From assembly GCF_027744825.2 (NCBI RefSeq), contig NC_071345.1:12416501-12480500 (forward strand): a stretch of 64,000 bases of DNA. Direction: 5' to 3'. Of the stretch, positions 11,745 to 22,945 are shown one piece after another. The notes beneath the pieces are model-generated. The model worked only from the letters and a program-made list of their open reading frames with translations, was not told the origin of the DNA and did no database searches. How positions within the stretch are numbered: the stretch's first letter is position 1; every line of letters begins with the position of its first letter. The stretch is from Synchiropus splendidus. Lineage: Eukaryota; Chordata; Actinopteri; Syngnathiformes; Callionymidae. Made by a program: the position numbers and the translations under genes.

Positions 11745-14566
11745 TCGGTATTGTATATTGGCTAAATTTTGTTGCGTCCCTCAACAGGTAGAAGTTTAAA
11801 AAACACGGACAAAAATGTTTTGTAAAATGTTAATACATATTTTAGAATGAGTGGGCTGACAGCCAAAGTCAAGTCATCACAGTCCAAAAGAAACTTCATT
11901 TTGACTGCAAGCCGCAACTCCCACCATGTTCTGATGCTGTTTTCATGGCCGTTTACTCTACAAGGACACCTCATGAGTCCAGAAAACACAAACATGGATT
12001 CATATCAGCTCTTTAAACTGTTGATACCCATGGTCACTTCTGTTTTCATCCACTTTTTCCTAGTATATAACCACAAGAAAAACACAAAAGACAGAGGGGC
12101 TAATTTACCGAGACCCCTGTTTGTGCTTCCTAAAACACAAGTGCAGTTTAGACTTTATCTCAGATGTTTAATTCATCGACAGCAAGAGCAATAAAAAACG
12201 GACACAAAATGTTCGTGATGCCTGTTATTTGAGGAGCACTCTGGCTGCGATCCAACTTTCCTGACTTGTGCATATGCGTCAGATGTGAAGTCTTCCCCTG
12301 CATGATGCAGTAAGTACCTTTGAAGTTACAGCTTTATAAAGTTCTCCCCTGGCTGGAACAAGAGGATACAAGTGTCAAGCCCAATGCTCCTCCTGATCGA
12401 TCACAGCAGAGTGGGCGTGTTTTCAATGGACAGGGCTTATGCTCATTTTCTAATGCAGCTATTTGAATACATAGAGAGTTATGAGCAAACAGAAGCCTGT
12501 TGCTGTGTTCAGTGGGGTCCAATATCATTTTAAAATAATCAAATTACAAAGTGTGGTCCCCTTTAAAATAGATGTTTGTCATGAATGGCTGCACGGCGGG
12601 TTTGGAGAGAGGCATGCCGAGGAAGCCGACATCATGAACTGTTGTGCGCTAGGTCATGAAAACAACAGAATGAAAAACAAAAAGAACCTGAATAGGAAGT
12701 GACTTCGCTGCTCCTTGCTGCTGGTTAGTCCAGCAACTCCTCCACTACAGTTTGTGTCAGCGTGAGACTAGAATGAATCCAAATGGCCTTGATCGTCATG
12801 CTTGTTCATGGACAAGGACAACATTTCTGCATGCAAAGGCTTGATACATATATGAAGCAGTAGGTTAATATACTCATGAGAACACTAAAATAAATAAATA
12901 ATATTTTGCCCTTATAAGAGAAGGGAATTTTTCCCCAGGTGTGGTCAGAATGATACACACAGTTGCGCACCACTGCCTGATCATACCTTCAGATCAGATC
13001 ATACCTTTTATCTATGTCCTCAACAGGTCAATCCTTTAAGTGCTCAGATCCTGTTTCTCTTCTTCTTTGTCCAAACCTCTCTTTTTTGTGATTGTTCTCT
13101 CTTCTCAGGTCTCCCAGTTTCTCAATCCATCTGTTTTGTAATGAGATCTTTGCTTCGGTTTCCGTTATAGAAAACAGTCGTGGTGGCTTCCCAACTATGT
13201 GACTGTTTATCTCCTCAGCGCACCGCAGCGGCTCCATGCTATTGGGATGAAAGTCCATCAAGACAATAGACTTGGCAGCACGTTCACATCTCCTTAGAGA
13301 CGGAATCCACAGGCAGGCAGGTCCAGTGCGATTGATAAAACGTTGGTGGGAAATGTCATCGTGTTGAAATTAAATGTTATTTATGGATTCCCCTCCTCCT
13401 CCCTCCCCCCTGCTGTAACGCACATTCTAATATTGCAAGGTTTTTTTTTTACGATTGTGGCGTCTGGCTGAGGACTTTATGACAACACAAAACTTAATGA
13501 AAATTTCTGTTCTGCATAATTAGTTAGATCCCACTTTGTTTACTGCGTTAACAATATGTTCCAAAGTGTTTTGCACGTGCGTGAATATTTAATAAAGCGG
13601 GTTGATCCACTGCCAAACTACGGTCCAACAGTGTCTAGCGTCACGCAATATGACGTGAAGTGTCTCTAGCTAAATGAGTGTTGCTCAAAATCCAAACATT
13701 TAAAAGCAATTCAGATGAATTTCACTCAGATTGTTCCACTTAGTTTGACAGACAGCACCGAACGCTTTCAGAGGCTTCAGTCAGACATCGGCTCACAGCT
13801 GAATCGGTGGCAAATCACGGCGCTGGATGTCAAATAATGACCTGATGAACACAGTAATAAAAACACCAGCCAAGATCTTAAGCCTCATTCCGAGCAGATT
13901 TAATTTAAAATGGCTTCAGAGCATGCAAGCGTTTCGCTGATCACACTGAGCAGCTGTTTTTTATCCAAGAATGGGAGAAATGTTTTTTAACTCAGCCGGT
14001 CGGCGGTTGGAAATTAGGATGAATGGAGATCAGATGGAAATAAATAAATCTAATTTAGTGTACAGTTGACAGGTGTGGACTCTGCTGCATGACTTTTCAA
14101 CATTGTTGAAAATAATGAAATCCGGACGTGCAAAATGTATTGTCAAGTTCACCTCATAAAGATATGAGGTCCAAAAAAACATTTACATATTTATTATTTT
14201 ATTCAGTATTTAGCATTTGTTATTATTGAAAATAATGTTCAGCTTATCCACATGCGTGTGAAGGTTTCACTCAACTGTGCACTGGGTTCTGTCCTGACCC
14301 CGAATACCTGGAATGTTTAGCTCCGCTCAGAATGGATAACGTGGATCAGCGTTTACCAGCGCAGATGCTGTGTTTTGGAGATCAGATTGCAGGTAAGGGA
14401 ATTCATCAGCCACTGGTGCAGCTGGCCGAGCAGTGAAGTGGTCTACAACTATCCCTGAAGACAAAGTAGGAAATACAGGCCAATGTAGCCCACACTGCCC
14501 GCGTTTTACCTCCAAATTGTTGATGGTTCTTACAGGTATATGGCACATGTCAACCATCCATATGCA
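11745..14566. other. Gene-free spacer with a possible regulatory block
   Basis: No exon is supported. From about 13780 to 14080 the sequence is rich in AATTA/TAAT homeodomain cores (for example atttaatttaaaatgg near 13900) mixed with balanced GC and free of simple repeats, the texture of vertebrate conserved non-coding enhancers. The remainder is unremarkable. Confidence 0.4.
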
Positions 14567-14988
14567 CATCCATCCATCCATCCATCCATCCATTCATCTA
14601 TCCATTCATCCACCCATCTATCGAACATTCATCCATCCATCCATCTTATCATCCATTCATCCTTCTATCGATCCATTCATCCACCCAACTATCATCCATC
14701 CATTCATCTATCCATCCATCTATCGAACATTCATCGACCCAACTATCCATCCATCCATCCATCCATCCATCCATCTATCGATCCATTCATTCACCCATCC
14801 ATCCATCCATCCATCCATCCATGCATCCATCCATGCATCCACCAACCCTTCCATACATACATCCATCATCCATCCATCCATCCATCCACCCATCCATCCA
14901 CCCATCCATCCATCCACCCAACTATCATCCATCCATCCATTCACCGATCTGTCTATCTTCAATTCATCCAACCAACCAACCAACCAAA
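14567..14988. repeat. (CATC)n tetranucleotide array with (AACC)n end
   Basis: About 375 bp of CATC-type units (atccatcc), then a short (CAAC/AACC) run at about 14968-14988. Interruptions repeat at a longer period: ctatcgaacattcat near 14618 and 14719, and ctatcgatccattcat near 14664 and 14774, so a unit of about 100-110 bp has been duplicated. The repeat is the reverse complement of the GATG array at 8181-8624. Confidence 0.95.
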
Positions 14989-15049
14989 CTTTATTGAACA
15001 TGATTGTTGACTTTAGCTCTGTAAATTAACAAAACAAATATGTGTCGAT

Positions 15050-15195
15050 TCATTCATTCATTTATTAATGCATTATCTTCCTCTGGCTCCATTTGAGGGT
15101 CATGGGTTGCTGAACAGTTCTGCATGTTTTGGGGCTGTGGGAGGAAACCAGAGTGCAGGGGGAAACCCACGCGAGCATACAGAGAACACCCAAAC
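15050..15195. repeat. Degenerate interspersed teleost repeat
   Basis: It starts with an (ATTC)-rich run and contains gtgggaggaaaccagagtgc followed by gggggaaacccacgcgagca. This signature (gtgggaggaaaccggagtacc...gaaacccacgc) is very common between fish genes. A shorter relative lies at 35618-35665. The parent transposon class is not certain. Confidence 0.6.
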
Positions 15196-16668
15196 ACCAC
15201 AAGCCTGTTTATCAAAAACCAGACGACTGTCTTCACGCGTTCATGCCAAAGACCATGTGATCAAGAGATGCACGCCACAGCCTCTTGACAAACAACTTGA
15301 CAGAGAATGAACACTGACGCTGAAGCTCCACAAACACCACATTTCATATTTACTTCATTCTAATAAAAAGCCAGGGAGCCCTGTAAAACTGCCTCATAAA
15401 ACATGCCGAGTGGGAAACGACCCCACTTTGTTCTGTCTGCTTCACGACAGCTAATATCAACTTGTTGTTGTGTAATAGCTGTTGTCCTGAAGGCTCATAA
15501 TTCACCCGCACACCACCTTAATGGCGTTGACTTAAACAATCATTTCCACCGGCAGGACATTAAATCCAGTTACACAACTGCGGACTGTAAAGTCAGTGCC
15601 CCATTTAGCTTCTGTCATACATCTTGCTCTTACACAAACACACGGCACCATATATAGCACACTATATACATTTGTTTAATGATTGTTTAAATCAAATCCA
15701 ACAATCACAGACGCAAAAAAAAAGGAAAGGTCAAGTTCCCTCCTCGAGCGCCCAGGGACTGACCTCGATATATCTGTGTTGTAATTAAAGCTACATTTCA
15801 TGTCTCAGTGGCTTTCCCCATAATATTTACACTCCTGCTGCTGCAGTTCAAGAGAATTTCCCCCTCTGTACGTGATACAGCGAGGAGGAGAATTCAAATA
15901 AACATCCACTCAGGGGTAACAGGTTTAAGATGTCGCAGTCAGACACTCATCCATCTTGTGGTTGAGGTCTCTGTCACCTGTACTGCTGTTGGAACTGGAG
16001 CACAGTCTGCGTGTCTGGGCCACGGAGAGGATCCATCAAGAAAAGCCCTGGTATCCCCCCGAGGAGCAGACATGGAAATAATTAAGGCAACAGTAAATAA
16101 AGTGGAGATGAAACAATAAACACAGAGCAGACGGATGTAGCAGATGAACATCAGGCCTCCATGTTTGATGTCGGACTCTCCCAACTGTGAGTCAGCGCTA
16201 CACGAAGTGAATCAGGGATGTGGAAGCTCGATTGCTACTGAAAGAAAGGAGAGCCCTGTCAAAGATAAAAGGGCACAAAGGATGATGGTTTTAAGAGAGC
16301 AGTCCGATAGAGGCAGATCAGGAGGAAATCAAAGTTAGAACCTGCCGTCCGGACCATACGGGAGCATGATCCCTGCAGGGATTAGACAGGCCAGGAATGT
16401 TTTCTGATCTCAAGATGAGGGAGATCTTGTGCGAAAGCAATTTAACAATAAAGTGTCATAAAAGTTGTTTGGATTCATAAAGAATGAAAAATGTGTCCAT
16501 CATTTTAAAGCCTTTTAAAGTCCTCTGTCATGGAAAACCCAGGATGTGGAAGAGTAGATGGAGAGGAGAACCAGGGCAAACCTGAGGGGATCTGAACACC
16601 TCTCTCTAAGATGAGCATTGAAAAATTCTTCACCCCCGATGGGATGTAACCCCCGGTTAAATAAAGTA
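15196..16668. other. Gene-free spacer
   Basis: No supportable exon. A terminal segment (about 16630-16666) resembles a short LINE-like tail (ccccggttaaataaagta) just before the Tigger-like fragment, but it is too short to classify. Confidence 0.4.
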
Positions 16669-16992
16669 CAATGGAACATCGGTTTTCGAACGTCCCAGAC
16701 GTAGAACAAATCGGAGTTCTAACGAAAATTTCGAGATTTTTTTGCTTCGGACTTTGAATGAAAATCCAGAACTCGAACGCCCCTGAAAAAAGCTGGACAA
16801 AACATAGCGTGCGCGGACCGATCAGCTGACCCACGAGGCGCTTTGTTATTGTGTATAACGCAGCCTCTGTATGCAGACGTGTCCCGTTAGCTACATTTAC
16901 TGACTGTTTTTTCTTCATATTGAGGTGTAAAACCTTTCCTGTCTCCTCACTGGACCGTGGTAGAGTGTCACAGGGGAGGTGCCTCAATCCTC
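16669..16992. mobile_element. Tigger/pogo-like DNA transposon fragment
   Basis: It follows a TA dinucleotide (16667-16668) with caatggaacatcggttttcg, then repeated 'tcgaac' blocks: ggttttcgaacgtccc, gaacaaatcggagttc and aactcgaacgcccctg. Repeated TTCGAAC blocks beginning CARTGG at a TA target are known from fish Tc1/mariner-superfamily elements of the Tigger/pogo group. The matching 3' terminal inverted repeat was not found, so this is a one-sided fragment and the right boundary is approximate. No transposase is present; the long open frame through it on the minus strand is not a gene. Confidence 0.5.
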
Positions 16993-19900
16993 AATCTTGT
17001 TCATCTACATTTTCTCCTTACAGAAAATGCCAAATTGCATATTTATGCAACAAACTGGGACACACTGTTTTGCACATTGCAATCACAGAGGGCTCGCATT
17101 AGGAAAATTTAAATTATAATTAAATTAAGTTAAATAAAAATAAATTGAATTAAATATAAAAATAATATAAAAAAATACCCCTCGGTGTTTGAGGGGAAAC
17201 ACCATCAGTTGGCTCTCTTTGAGTGTGAGATGGAAATCTTTCGAGTGCCGTTTTGTTTTTGTGTGTTTCTCAAGTGTGGATGTTTATAAATCTGTATTTT
17301 GGGCAACATTGTTAGTCCTTGTGTCTCATATTAATACACTTAGTGGGTGGCTGTGTGGAGACATTTGTGATACCATTCAAAGTTTTGGCGGTTGAAAGTT
17401 TCATTTCATTTATTTATTTTTTTTGCGGAGGACATTCCCCCTTCTGTACTGAAGAGTCAAGTCCTATAGTTTTTTTTTCTGAATACTTGACTGAATGAGA
17501 GGGGGTAAACATGATGGATGGATGATGTACTAACCATGGAATGATGAATATAATCAGTTTCTGTCATTGCTGCCCAAGAGAATTGAAAAAAGGTATTCTA
17601 AGGCTTTTATTAAACAAAGAAGATTACTTATTTGAGAAGTTGCAGAAGCCGAAGAAGCTTAAGGGCAGGGCCAAGAATGTTCTAATTTATGATTCATCTC
17701 ATCACAAACCCTTATCTGCGCAGTGTTTTTAAAGCAGTTTTATTATTTTTTACTCTCCTTTATCTGCCAGATCCAGCCGAGGTATTCTTGAGACAGCAGA
17801 GCCAAAATGTCAAATTTGAATTGTACGTTCCATGAAATCACTGTGTGACTGAGCCGATATGGATGTTTTCATAGTGTGTATCACTCACTCATAAAGTACG
17901 TCTCAGTAGGCTCCTACAATGCCTCCCTCGTAGTCAGTGTAGTAGACTGTGATCAGCCTTTGCTGTGGCCCGCCACTGTCAGGCGGTTCTGGATGTTCAG
18001 GTTTGGTTTTCTCCTCTGTCCATAACTTTAACAGTAAAAATATTTTGAATATTATCATCATTTCCCAATTATGTCTTAATACCCCTATACACAACCTCAA
18101 CCCTAACCAGAACCCGACACTCAGATCAGGCTTCTTTCCTCCTCTCCAAAGCATCGGTATCAAGAGTATTTAATGTATTCTGAACTACCATAACACAGGC
18201 CTCTGTTTGACATTGGTAGTGTCAAACTGACCAAAACTAGACGTAAAAAAAAGCTACTTACTTCCTCTGTCCATTTGTCAACTTTTTTTTTTACTTATTT
18301 TTACCTCCATTTTTTTTTCAATCTCAGCTGCTGCTTAAGTCACAGAGTCATCTGAGCAGGTGGACTCAGGCTTGTGAAAAATCTTTTTAATAGACACGTC
18401 ATCTGGATTAAATTTGTGCAGTGTCTGAAATACATTTCTGAAATACATTTCAGACTCTAACTAAATGAGATTATTTCACTCAGAATAATGAGTTTACGTG
18501 CAGCGGTTTCCATCAGAGTGGTCCTTGCAAATGCAGTTTCCTGTACTAAAGATGTAGTCAATAATGCTAACATCTGTGGGGAATTGAATTTTAATCATGT
18601 CCTCAGCCACAAGTGCTCGGATTGTCGGCGATATATCTACATTGACATGGCTCCACATTGCTGCCTAATTCTCATGTTTTTGAGGCAGTTCAAACCTGCT
18701 CTCGCATGCCGTATCTATAGAATTTTACCGAGAATTTACATTAAACTTGACTGAGACCTGTCAGTCATTGTGACCCTTTCCCGTTCTGAAGAAGGTGCAC
18801 ATGTCAGGAGGCAGCCGTTTCACCAACAGTCTCAAACCCACCTCCTATATAGTACTGCTATTTGCACGTTGTAATTACACTGTAATAGCATATTTGTTAT
18901 TTTATTTATACGTGAAAGTTGTACCTGACATCACTGAGTATTCAGAGAAATGTAGTTGACCTTATTCTGCTATCAGAAAAGGGGACAGAAAACTTGGACA
19001 GATCTATAGTGGAGGAGTTTTGCCAAGTCCTCAGGTGCATTGCATCACTTGGAATAATCCGCACTGTTAAAAAGCTGCAGATCCAGACGTCCCTGCCAGA
19101 AATGTCTCCCTTTACGACCTGCTAGTGGACAGGCTGAGTGTGTCAGAGTAAACACAGTCTAGTTTTTTTAATGGGGAGGATTTCTTGAATTATCTTTACT
19201 TTGCGTGTGTCAATAAAAGTCCTGCAGCCCTTTTTATCTGAGAATTTTCACCAGCAGAACAGAGGATAAGACGAACTACCGCAGTTAATAACGGTCTCGG
19301 GTGTATTAATGTGCTGTAATAGCCAGCACATGATCCGCAGTTCAAACACGGCAGCTTAGATGTGACTTACACAAACACATATGCTCTCTGAAAAGGCAGC
19401 AGGTCCTCTCCACTGACCATGGACGATGGTGATAATGGCAGCCACATGTTTCAGGACCTGCTTTACTGTAAATACACGCACACCGAGGCGCACCCCGAAC
19501 ACATGCAGAGCAGCACGAGAACTAATGGAGCACCACGTGTCGGCTACTCATTTTTCTTCGGCGCTGCTTTCCCTTGTTCTTGTTCCATTGTCTATCATCC
19601 ATCTTTCTATCTCGTGTCTTAATTCCCATCCTTTCCTTGTTCTGTGTGGATGCGAGCCCAGAGCTTCTCCGTGATCACACCAAACCAGATCTTTCTTGAA
19701 CTCGTACATGTTTAATTTTAGTCTTTGGATGCAGATCAAATGTCTGGGAATTATTCGATCAAGAACACGTAGGACGGAGGAAGCGCCTCTAATCTTAGAG
19801 ACACAACTCACAGCACACACAGTGTGGTCCGAGATCTATATTCAGATTTAAAAGAAAGCCTCATTGTGTGTTTTGGTTTGAGTGGTTGATCTAGATAAGA

Positions 19901-20497
19901 ATCGGATGTTAAAAACACAATAAATGATCTTCGAGAAAGTCCTAAATCAGACAGGGAGCCAGTGCAGCGACAGGTTGTGTTCACACACTTCTGGTGTGTA
20001 ATGTAACACAACTTTATACCAGTCAACATCTGCTGCACCAACTGTCACAAATCCTCTCCAAGCACCACACCTCTATTTATATTGGCTGTAGGACTTGTGG
20101 AAATGCAGTGTCATCACAACATCACTGTGGCGCTGTCATTTGATCAACAGGATGTGGGGAATGTGTATCCCACATAGCAGCAGAAACAGAAGTGAAAATC
20201 ACTAACACAAGAAGTATGAATTGTCTCGTATAGTTTTTGGCAGCGTTGTCGGCGATCATGCCGCTGCTGTGCAGAAATCTGTAAGTTTGCCTCAAACATG
20301 AAACTGGTTGAAATACCCATGGTCTTCAAATGAAAAAAAAAAAAAAAAACGCAACACATCGCCTATATATTTTATACGTTTAACCCTTCTAAAGACAGAA
20401 TAACACCCAGTTCATCTTATTATATTTATTATATTATATTATACATTACTATTTCTTTTTCATTTTATTGTGATATGTTGTGTACAGAGCATGTTAC
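16993..20497. other. Gene-free spacer
   Basis: No supportable exon. 17103-17175 is almost purely A+T. 18420-18449 has two tandem copies of a ctgaaatacattt unit. T-runs occur at 18283-18293 and 18311-18319. Nothing else is recognisable. Confidence 0.5.
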
Positions 20498-20553
20498 GAA
20501 CATAATCTCCCTTGGGATTAATAAAGTTTTCTGATTCAGATTCTGATTCTGGT
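20498..20553 (+). mobile_element. LINE 3' tail with (ATTCTG)-type end
   Basis: The sequence cccttgggattaataaag followed by ttctgattcagattctgattctgg is the typical 3' end of an L2-like fish non-LTR retrotransposon with its short tandem tail. No ORF2 remnant is recognisable upstream, so it is a strongly 5'-truncated copy. Confidence 0.6.
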
Positions 20554-21667
20554 CTTTATTTCCATATGACCATTCACTGTGTCAGACCCTCTACTCTCCA
20601 AAAAGACATGGACTGAATAAAAATATATAGTTTTTTTTGTTTACATGAACCTGATCTTCTGCCTAAAATAGCCCTTTCAAATCTTTGAGGATTTTGCTTG
20701 TGACATCCACCATCAGTGCTTGTTTACAGAGTTTCTACATCCAGCTACGTCACAAGGTGACACCGGTGTTTGAGCCAGTAATGACGACTGAGCACTTCAC
20801 GGTTGTATATGGAAACACAATATTAGTGAAATATTTTGTTTATCCCGATTGACAGCAATATTTGTTTTGACTTATGTCTTGGTTGACTTCAAGCCAGAAA
20901 TAGGAGGCAGTGATAAACATTGCTATGTTGTGTATGTCATGCACTCATGAGCTGAACTCAGTAACATATTTCACTCAATTCTAACTGAACTGGCATGATA
21001 ATAAAACATCCTTGTGTATTATGCTTGTTCATTTTCCATCTCAACATCATCCTGAACTAATGAAATAATTTCCCTTATTTGAGAATCAATAGAAATCTAA
21101 ATAAACATTAAACTGTAATGTCATCAGTGGACCCCCTCCTAAGTCAATCTAGTAAGTAACGTTTTTGTTATAGTCATATTGTTAGTTTGTGTTCCTGTCT
21201 TTGGCTCTTTAAATGGGATAGGAGCCAACATTTTAGTATGACTTTATGGCGGAAAAAGGGATCTATAATTGAACTCAAACTTTATTATTCAGGTATAGTA
21301 GTGATGTCATACTAAGATTAAACAAACTTTTTCCTGTGATCTTGGCTGCTATCAAGTGCCAAAGATGCTTCTGAAGGAAAACCTCCGCCTCAGCTTTGCA
21401 AATAAATAAAGAGCATATGGGAGATGGTAAGTTAAAACACCGGCAAGTATTGACATTCCTTCAGCCATGACTGATGAGTCCATTCATGATGAGGTGAAGA
21501 AAAAGCAACAAACCGAAAGCTTGATCAAGTATTCAGCAAGTCTGACCGGAGAGCTGCCGCTGCGAGGACGTGTGTGTTTGAGCAGCAAGGTATCAATAAT
21601 TCCCATCAATCATCCGCTTCCTGCCTCAGTCAGCAGCTGGTATGTAGGAGAGCTGCGAGAATCATTA

Positions 21668-21670
<3 letters not shown>
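20554..21670. other. Gene-free spacer
   Basis: AT-rich unique sequence; no exon, RNA gene or recognisable mobile element could be supported. Confidence 0.5.

Positions 21671-21698
<28 letters not shown>
21671..21698. repeat. (AC)n microsatellite
   Basis: About 14 AC units. Confidence 0.97.
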
Positions 21699-21701
<3 letters not shown>

Positions 21702-22823
21702 GTACATCATTACTGTCAACAGCTGCCGAGCAGGCCCGCAGAGTACCCAAATAACATCATTATCACAAGCATTCTCAACAGCGTGCCCCCTTCCAGTCCC
21801 TCTTGGCCCAGCGCTCCACAAGGAGGCAGAGGAATATGAGTGCGCTCCTCTGTCTGATCGCACCACAGGCCCCTCAACACCCCCCTGCTGTTCACACTAC
21901 TGAGGTGACCCTTGACCTCAGGGGACGTGTCAGAGAGAAGCCGGGGCCAGCGTCTGTCAGTGGACGGTGGCTCGAGGGGTACGAGAGTTCTGGCTAATGA
22001 GTGAGAAGTGTGTGCCTGCGTACGTGTTTATTGGTGGCCGTGTGTAAGCGTTGTGTCTTTGTCACACGTGTCTATGTACTGTATGTAAATATAAGATAAC
22101 AACAGTGTTTGTGGGGGGGGATCGGGCCCATTTGGGGGTGAAAGTGTGTGACCCCCTCGTTTATCACGTCTGACAAAGTGTAAAAGTCAGTTAGAGATAG
22201 AATTTGCTCTCAGCTCATAAATCACAGCGTTGACCTGCCCCTTCAAACGCACACACACAGACACAGACACCTAGGTCCTGTTTTTCCGTCCCACTGGGAG
22301 CACCTCAGCCAAAGAGCTCATTTCACATGATAGATCAATACGACAACTTTCAGTAGTCAAGAAATGTCTGCAAAACAAAAGAAGTATCTAGAAGACCACC
22401 TAATCCAAGACAGAGTCGTGACCAAGACTGGCACCAAACTGAATACAAAAGTGTAAGTCTATTAGTCACAGAGACACACACATGCAGAAGACACAGCAGC
22501 CATTTTCCCCATAAACTTTTAGCAAAAACTTTGGTTTCTTTGGAACAAACAATTTCTATTTTGTTTTTTTTTATAGTTTGATCTGTCGTCACTTTGTTAT
22601 CCATCTTGGTCTCATCCATCATTGGTCATGGTCTCCGCCTGGTCTCAGGTTAGGTGGCTTCTAAAACTTGCTGTCAAATAAACACATTTGTTACTACAGT
22701 CACATGGAAGTTGGTTTATTTAGTAATTAATATTAAAATCATTATATTTATTTTTACTGGTGCTTTATCAGTTTTGCATGAATACTGTCTTCAGTCTGTT
22801 TTTTTTTTTTTTCCATAGCAACA
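21699..22823. other. Gene-free spacer with a possible G-quadruplex
   Basis: No supportable exon. At 22113-22138 a run of eight G, then GGG, then GGGGG with short loops could form a G-quadruplex on the plus strand. A T-run ends the segment at about 22799-22812. Confidence 0.45.
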
Positions 22824-22945
22824 TGGGTTGGATTGGTAGGGCGGTCTGCCTCACTGAGAGGTTGCCGATTCGATCCAGGCATCGGACCTGGATTGGTTGC
22901 AGCCTACTGCCACCAGTGTATGTGTAAATGAGTGGATGCTGGACA
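22824..22945 (+). mobile_element. tRNA-derived SINE fragment
   Basis: It has an A-box-like segment (ggattggtaggg, 22830-22841) and a good B box (gattcgatcc, 22867-22876) at tRNA-like spacing. A non-tRNA body follows, containing ctgccaccagtgtatgtgtaa, close to a body motif seen in teleost tRNA SINEs. The 5' end follows a T-run. The acceptor stem cannot fold into a tRNA cloverleaf, so this is a SINE rather than a functional tRNA gene. The tail is degraded and the 3' end approximate. Confidence 0.6.

Noticed and set aside
11375..11791. 138-codon plus-strand frame with membrane-like composition
   Set aside because: It lies almost wholly inside the solo LTR and reflects its pyrimidine-rich strand.
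14433..15029. Long plus-strand frames rich in H, P, S and I
   Set aside because: They are translations of the (CATC)n array; all frames of this repeat are open.
16505..16987. 160-codon minus-strand frame
   Set aside because: It runs antisense through the Tigger-like fragment, with no transposase motif.
22824..22945. Functional tRNA gene
   Set aside because: A and B boxes are present but no cloverleaf or acceptor stem can form; it fits a SINE.
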